The translations under genes were made by a program, and so were the position numbers. Positions 61,311 to 64,000 of a DNA stretch of 64,000 bases are shown piece by piece. The stretch is from DAOTWP01 sp034435675 (GTDB lineage Bacteria > Chloroflexota > Anaerolineae > Aggregatilineales > Phototrophicaceae), in contig DAOTWP010000035.1 of the NCBI GenBank assembly GCA_034435675.1, positions 1-64,000 of the forward strand, in the 5' to 3' direction. Within the stretch, counting starts at the first letter, position 1. Each line of letters begins with the position of its first letter. The notes under the pieces are model-generated. The model saw nothing but the letters and a program-made list of their open reading frames with translations, searched no databases and had not been told where the DNA came from.

Positions 61311-61441
61311 CACTCCTGTCCTACCACAGACTGGAAATTCCAGCCCTGTGATATACTGTAATATACAATCGTTTCGATTGTCGGGTGCCATTTAGCATTG
61401 TATACACTTTGGATGACGTTACAGTTGGAGTCTGGCGAAAA

Positions 61442-62128
61442 ATGGCGGGCGAGCAACCTGTCCTGGCGAAACTGACATGGGGTGATCCCAAAACGCAGCA
61501 AAAACAGGAATTTATCCTGAGTGAAGGGGCGACTGCGACTATCGGGCGTTCTGCCGGTAATGATATTCATATCCCGGAAGAACACGTCTCGCGCCAGCAC
61601 GCGGTGATTAATTATCGTGATGGCGTGTTCATGATTACCGATCTGGGCAGCGCCAACGGAACATTCGTCAACGACGAACAAGTCACCGAACCCTACCCGC
61701 TGTTTTCCGGCGACAAAATTCGCCTGTTTGTCCCCGAAATTGACTTTTCAGCAGTGGTGACGCCTGAAGAAGTGCAAAACGCCCACAAGACAGGTCGTTT
61801 TATTACCGCACCACTGCCCACCGGCAAAGGCAAGCTGATTATCACCAATGGTCCGCAGGAAGGCGAGACCATTCTGCTGCTGCTGAAAGAGGTGACGGTG
61901 GGACGGGCGACCAGCAATGCTGCATGGGAAATCGCCCTGCAAGATCCTTCTGTGTCGCGCCCGCACGCCAAATTGCAGTTGGTGGACAACACCTGGGTGC
62001 TGTACGACCTCGGCAGTTCCAATGGCACATTTATCAATGATGCTCCCGTAACGGAAAAAGGGCGCACGCTGAACGATGGCGACATCATCGCGTTTGGGGC
62101 GACAATGGCGTTGTTCCGTGCCGGTTAG
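61442..62128 (+). CDS. Protein with two FHA domains
   Basis: 228 residues. FHA domain 1: TIGRSAGNDIHI, VSRQHAVI, LGSANGTFVN. FHA domain 2: TVGRATSN, VSRPHAKL, LGSSNGTFIND. The Arg, Ser-x-x-His and Asn-Gly residues that bind phosphothreonine are kept in both. It should recognise phosphorylated partners of Ser/Thr kinases such as the one at 5,762 (inference). The ATG at 61442 is used; the earlier GTG extends into less convincing sequence. Confidence 0.93.
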   Translation: MAGEQPVLAKLTWGDPKTQQKQEFILSEGATATIGRSAGNDIHIPEEHVSRQHAVINYRDGVFMITDLGSANGTFVNDEQVTEPYPLFSGDKIRLFVPEIDFSAVVTPEEVQNAHKTGRFITAPLPTGKGKLIITNGPQEGETILLLLKEVTVGRATSNAAWEIALQDPSVSRPHAKLQLVDNTWVLYDLGSSNGTFINDAPVTEKGRTLNDGDIIAFGATMALFRAG

Positions 62129-62166
62129 GTCTTCCCACCAGCCGAGCCATTCAGGAGCGTGTCAAC

Positions 62167-62496
62167 GTGTCCGAACTGTCGAGCAGTCTCTACAGCCGGC
62201 TGGTCATCACCAGCGGCGGGCAGGCAGGCAAGGTGTACACCCTGCTGCCGCGCAGCATTCTGATCGGCAGGGGGGTGAGCAGCTTCATCTGGGGCATCAA
62301 GCTGCCCGATTCAACCGTATCACGCCGTCATGCGCGCCTCGAATGGGCAAATGAGGCGTGGGTGCTGTACGATTTGGGGAGCGCCAACGGTACGCGCGTC
62401 AACCGGTTTCCGGTGCCGGTCACGGGGTGCCCGCTGCAGGATGGCGATAGCATCGAGTTCGGCAAAGTGCAGGCGACATTCCAGCACGGGGGCTGA
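62167..62496 (+). CDS. Single FHA-domain protein
   Basis: 109 residues, almost entirely one FHA domain: SILIGRGVSS, VSRRHARLEW, LGSANGTRVN and LQDGDSIEFG. A GTG at 62167 with AGGAG upstream is the start. It is 38 bp after the two-FHA gene and likely cotranscribed. A hairpin follows the stop codon. Confidence 0.9.
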   Translation: MSELSSSLYSRLVITSGGQAGKVYTLLPRSILIGRGVSSFIWGIKLPDSTVSRRHARLEWANEAWVLYDLGSANGTRVNRFPVPVTGCPLQDGDSIEFGKVQATFQHGG

Positions 62497-62928
62497 CAGG
62501 TACAAAAAATGCGACCACCACCCGGGGCTACGAAGGTGGTGGTCACGCAAGCTAAAGAGGGTACTATTCAGCAGCATTTGTCGCGCCAAGCCTGTGCGGT
62601 AGGCTATCCCTGGCTGCTGGAGTTGGTTTGTCCTGTAAGGACTTCCGGGTTCCACGAGGATCAATGCGCGTTTACGATCCTCTCCCCCGGCGTTATAGGT
62701 TCCGACGCCCATCGCCGTACCTTGTTACCTGTGTTCAGTAACTAGTCTGCATTATGTCACACTTCAGTGCGGAGTTATAGTGATAAACGTCACAAGCGCA
62801 TATGATGAATTGCACTTGCAGTGTCCGAAATGCTTTGTACCATAAGATTGTAGGATATTAATAGAGAAAATTTGGTAACAACCACATCAATTCAGTCTCG
62901 TTTCCTATAAGATATATGGAGGTGCAAA
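62497..62928. other. 432-bp intergenic region at the GC-content boundary
   Basis: No gene is supported. It holds a strong hairpin (62,513-62,544) and a second inverted repeat, GAGGATC (62656-62662) with GATCCTC (62676-62682). From about 62,750 the DNA becomes visibly AT-rich compared with the rest of the window. Confidence 0.6.
62513..62544 (+). terminator. 10-bp-arm hairpin after the FHA genes
   Basis: GACCACCACC (62513-62522) and GGTGGTGGTC (62535-62544) with a 12-nt loop, 16 bp after the FHA stop codon. No T-run. Confidence 0.55.
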
Positions 62929-63522
62929 ATGGGAAGCAGACGGTTAGTCATGTTAGTTCTGTTACTATTTTGTGTGATTGTTGCGGGTTCCTTGTACGCA
63001 CAGAAGCCAACTGACCGTACAATCATTATCGACTCATTTGATAACCTAAGCGCATATAGTGTACCCGTTCGTCCGGGTGAGAGTGTCACCTATCGCCTTG
63101 CTAATTGTCCTTCGACTGAAGCTCCTTGTGCCATAGTGATAACCGCACAATCCGCAAATCAGCCGGGCAGAGGTATCCAAACTCAATCCACCACCGGAGT
63201 CTTAATATGCGGAATGGATATTTATAATGGTTTTCAAGCCCATGTTGGACATTTAGAAGAAAGAGCACCTGCAACGTTTTACCAGCAATTTGGCAAAGTC
63301 CCCCTCTCATGGAATTCGTTACCCAGTACAACAGGTACTTGGGCGAGTTTGGGGTATTGGTGGTCATATCTAGAGAGCGCAATTTTTCCGCCTGTGGGAC
63401 AACAGGCTGTATATGCGGCGTGGGCCCAAACAAGGGGCACATTCAATTATCCGGGTGGTTCGCGCAGCTACCTTGTACAAATAGATGTAACTGGTTCGGG
63501 GTGGTCTTGTATTGGACTGTAA
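62929..63522 (+). CDS. Exported hypothetical protein in AT-rich DNA
   Basis: 197 residues with a signal peptide (VLLLFCVIVAG, cleavage near SLYAQ). The mature part has four Cys and aromatic-rich beta segments (TWASLGYWWSYLESAIF, NYPGGSRSYLVQID) but no recognised family. GGAGGTG before the ATG is an excellent ribosome-binding site. Codon use is more AT-rich than in neighbouring genes, which hints at recent acquisition. Confidence 0.75.
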   Translation: MGSRRLVMLVLLLFCVIVAGSLYAQKPTDRTIIIDSFDNLSAYSVPVRPGESVTYRLANCPSTEAPCAIVITAQSANQPGRGIQTQSTTGVLICGMDIYNGFQAHVGHLEERAPATFYQQFGKVPLSWNSLPSTTGTWASLGYWWSYLESAIFPPVGQQAVYAAWAQTRGTFNYPGGSRSYLVQIDVTGSGWSCIGL

Positions 63523-63787
63523 GTAGTATCCTGGATGGTGTGCAGGCTGATGGCTGTGCATCATCTCCAGATGATTTTTGAGTTAATCTGTCTAGGGGGA
63601 TTAGGGAACTGGTTGACAAATAACATTTAGGTTTTCATCTGCCCTGGACACTATTACTATTTTGGATCCTCGCTGGGCCGCGAAGATGCGAAAGTTGTTG
63701 CTGGCGAATGTGGGCATAGCGTGTTGTACTCCTATAAAGCATGCCTTTTACACATAAACCAATAGTCTTTCCCGAAGAAAGATCTAC

Positions 63788-64000
63788 ATGCATGAAATAT
63801 ATTCCTTCCAAACAGTAATATCCTACATCCACCTGGTTTTGGTGATGATTGCGGCATTTCAACTGAGAAAACAAAGCAATGTGGATTATATATCTGTATT
63901 TCCTTGGATCATGTTAATTGTTTACGGGCATCCCGTCTTCGGTGCAGTCACTTTCCTGATAATCCTGAGTGGAATTTTGCATGCGCGTAAAACCGATTTA
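63788..64000 (+). CDS. Putative membrane protein, partial
   Basis: An open frame of 71 codons runs from the ATG at 63788 to the window edge. It has hydrophobic helices near residues 8-25 and 37-63 (VFPWIMLIVYGHPVFGAVTF) and a basic end. It is AT-rich, like the gene before it. The complete protein cannot be seen; family unknown. Confidence 0.45.
   Translation, partial: MHEIYSFQTVISYIHLVLVMIAAFQLRKQSNVDYISVFPWIMLIVYGHPVFGAVTFLIILSGILHARKTDL

Noticed and set aside
60330..61391. 353-codon minus-strand open frame
   Set aside because: Antisense to the PyrD-like gene, which has clear family motifs.
5762..62496. Direct link between the Ser/Thr kinase and the FHA proteins
   Set aside because: They are more than 50 kb apart; only a general functional association can be proposed.
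63635..63874. 79-codon minus-strand open frame
   Set aside because: Begins with TTG, lacks a ribosome-binding site and overlaps the better plus-strand membrane frame.
1..64000. tRNA, rRNA, CRISPR, insertion sequences
   Set aside because: No convincing T-loop/acceptor structures, rRNA segments, spaced repeats or transposase genes were seen by eye; a covariance-model scan would settle it.

Overview
The window (about 58-60% GC for most of its length, clearly more AT-rich after about 62,750) looks like chromosomal DNA of a Chloroflexota bacterium, probably Anaerolineae-like. This is inferred from the gene repertoire and style: a Hanks-type kinase with an extracellular tail, tandem FHA proteins, PD40 propellers, HEAT/TPR/membrane paralogues, Thr/Pro-rich exported proteins, and small G/C-rich hairpins between genes. 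No rRNA, tRNA, CRISPR array, insertion sequence or phage module was recognised. About 60 protein genes fill most of the sequence on both strands.

Layout. 1-5.5 kb (mostly minus): a membrane glycosyltransferase cut by the left edge, a membrane-tethered barstar-like protein, a small membrane protein, a membrane SGNH hydrolase and an M28 lipoprotein peptidase. 5.7-13.3 kb (minus): Ser/Thr kinase, pseudo-receiver/roadblock protein, 4-TM protein, P-type ATPase, GT4 glycosyltransferase. 13.5-19.6 kb (plus): methyltransferase and membrane glycosyltransferase, ParB-like protein, PHP phosphoesterase, SDR epimerase, exported PD40 propeller. 19.8-25 kb (minus): sugar epimerase, three HEAT-repeat paralogues, RNA 2',3'-cyclic phosphodiesterase. 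25-36.9 kb: penicillin-binding protein, histidine kinase, exported FG-GAP-like protein, FAH-family hydrolase, LutC-like protein, small membrane proteins, a degenerate receiver and an FAD oxidoreductase ended by a strong intrinsic terminator. 37-46 kb: M28 peptidase, SDR plus alpha/beta hydrolase pair, DJ-1/PfpI protein, a glycosidase-like protein, dnaN, a second SGNH protein, a YitT-family protein. 46-51 kb: double thioredoxin and an electron-transfer operon (monoheme cytochrome lipoprotein, octaheme HAO-like cytochrome, multi-TM protein) facing a Crp/Fnr regulator gene. 51-64 kb: deazaflavin-type reductase, pseudo-GTPase, SbcD-like nuclease, GNAT, KAS III-like enzyme with ICMT-like methyltransferase, PLD/excalibur lipoprotein, a PyrK/PyrD-like pair, two FHA proteins, and an AT-rich end with an exported protein and a truncated membrane protein.

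The most coherent system is at 47.3-51.2 kb. A monoheme cytochrome c, an eight-heme cytochrome of the hydroxylamine oxidoreductase (HAO) superfamily and a membrane protein form a tight operon. A perfect TTGAT-N4-ATCAA palindrome lies upstream, next to a divergent Crp/Fnr gene. The octaheme gene is interrupted by a one-base frameshift, and all eight CxxCH motifs reappear when it is corrected. Other notable points are two copies of a roughly 70-bp leader element before two unrelated genes, a 30-bp interrupted palindrome before a degenerate receiver gene, several proteins that keep their family fold but lack catalytic residues (two pseudo-receivers, a pseudo-GTPase, a cysteine-free PyrD-like protein, a KAS III-like protein without the usual Asn), and a 14-bp tandem repeat crossing the stop codon of the PyrK-like gene.
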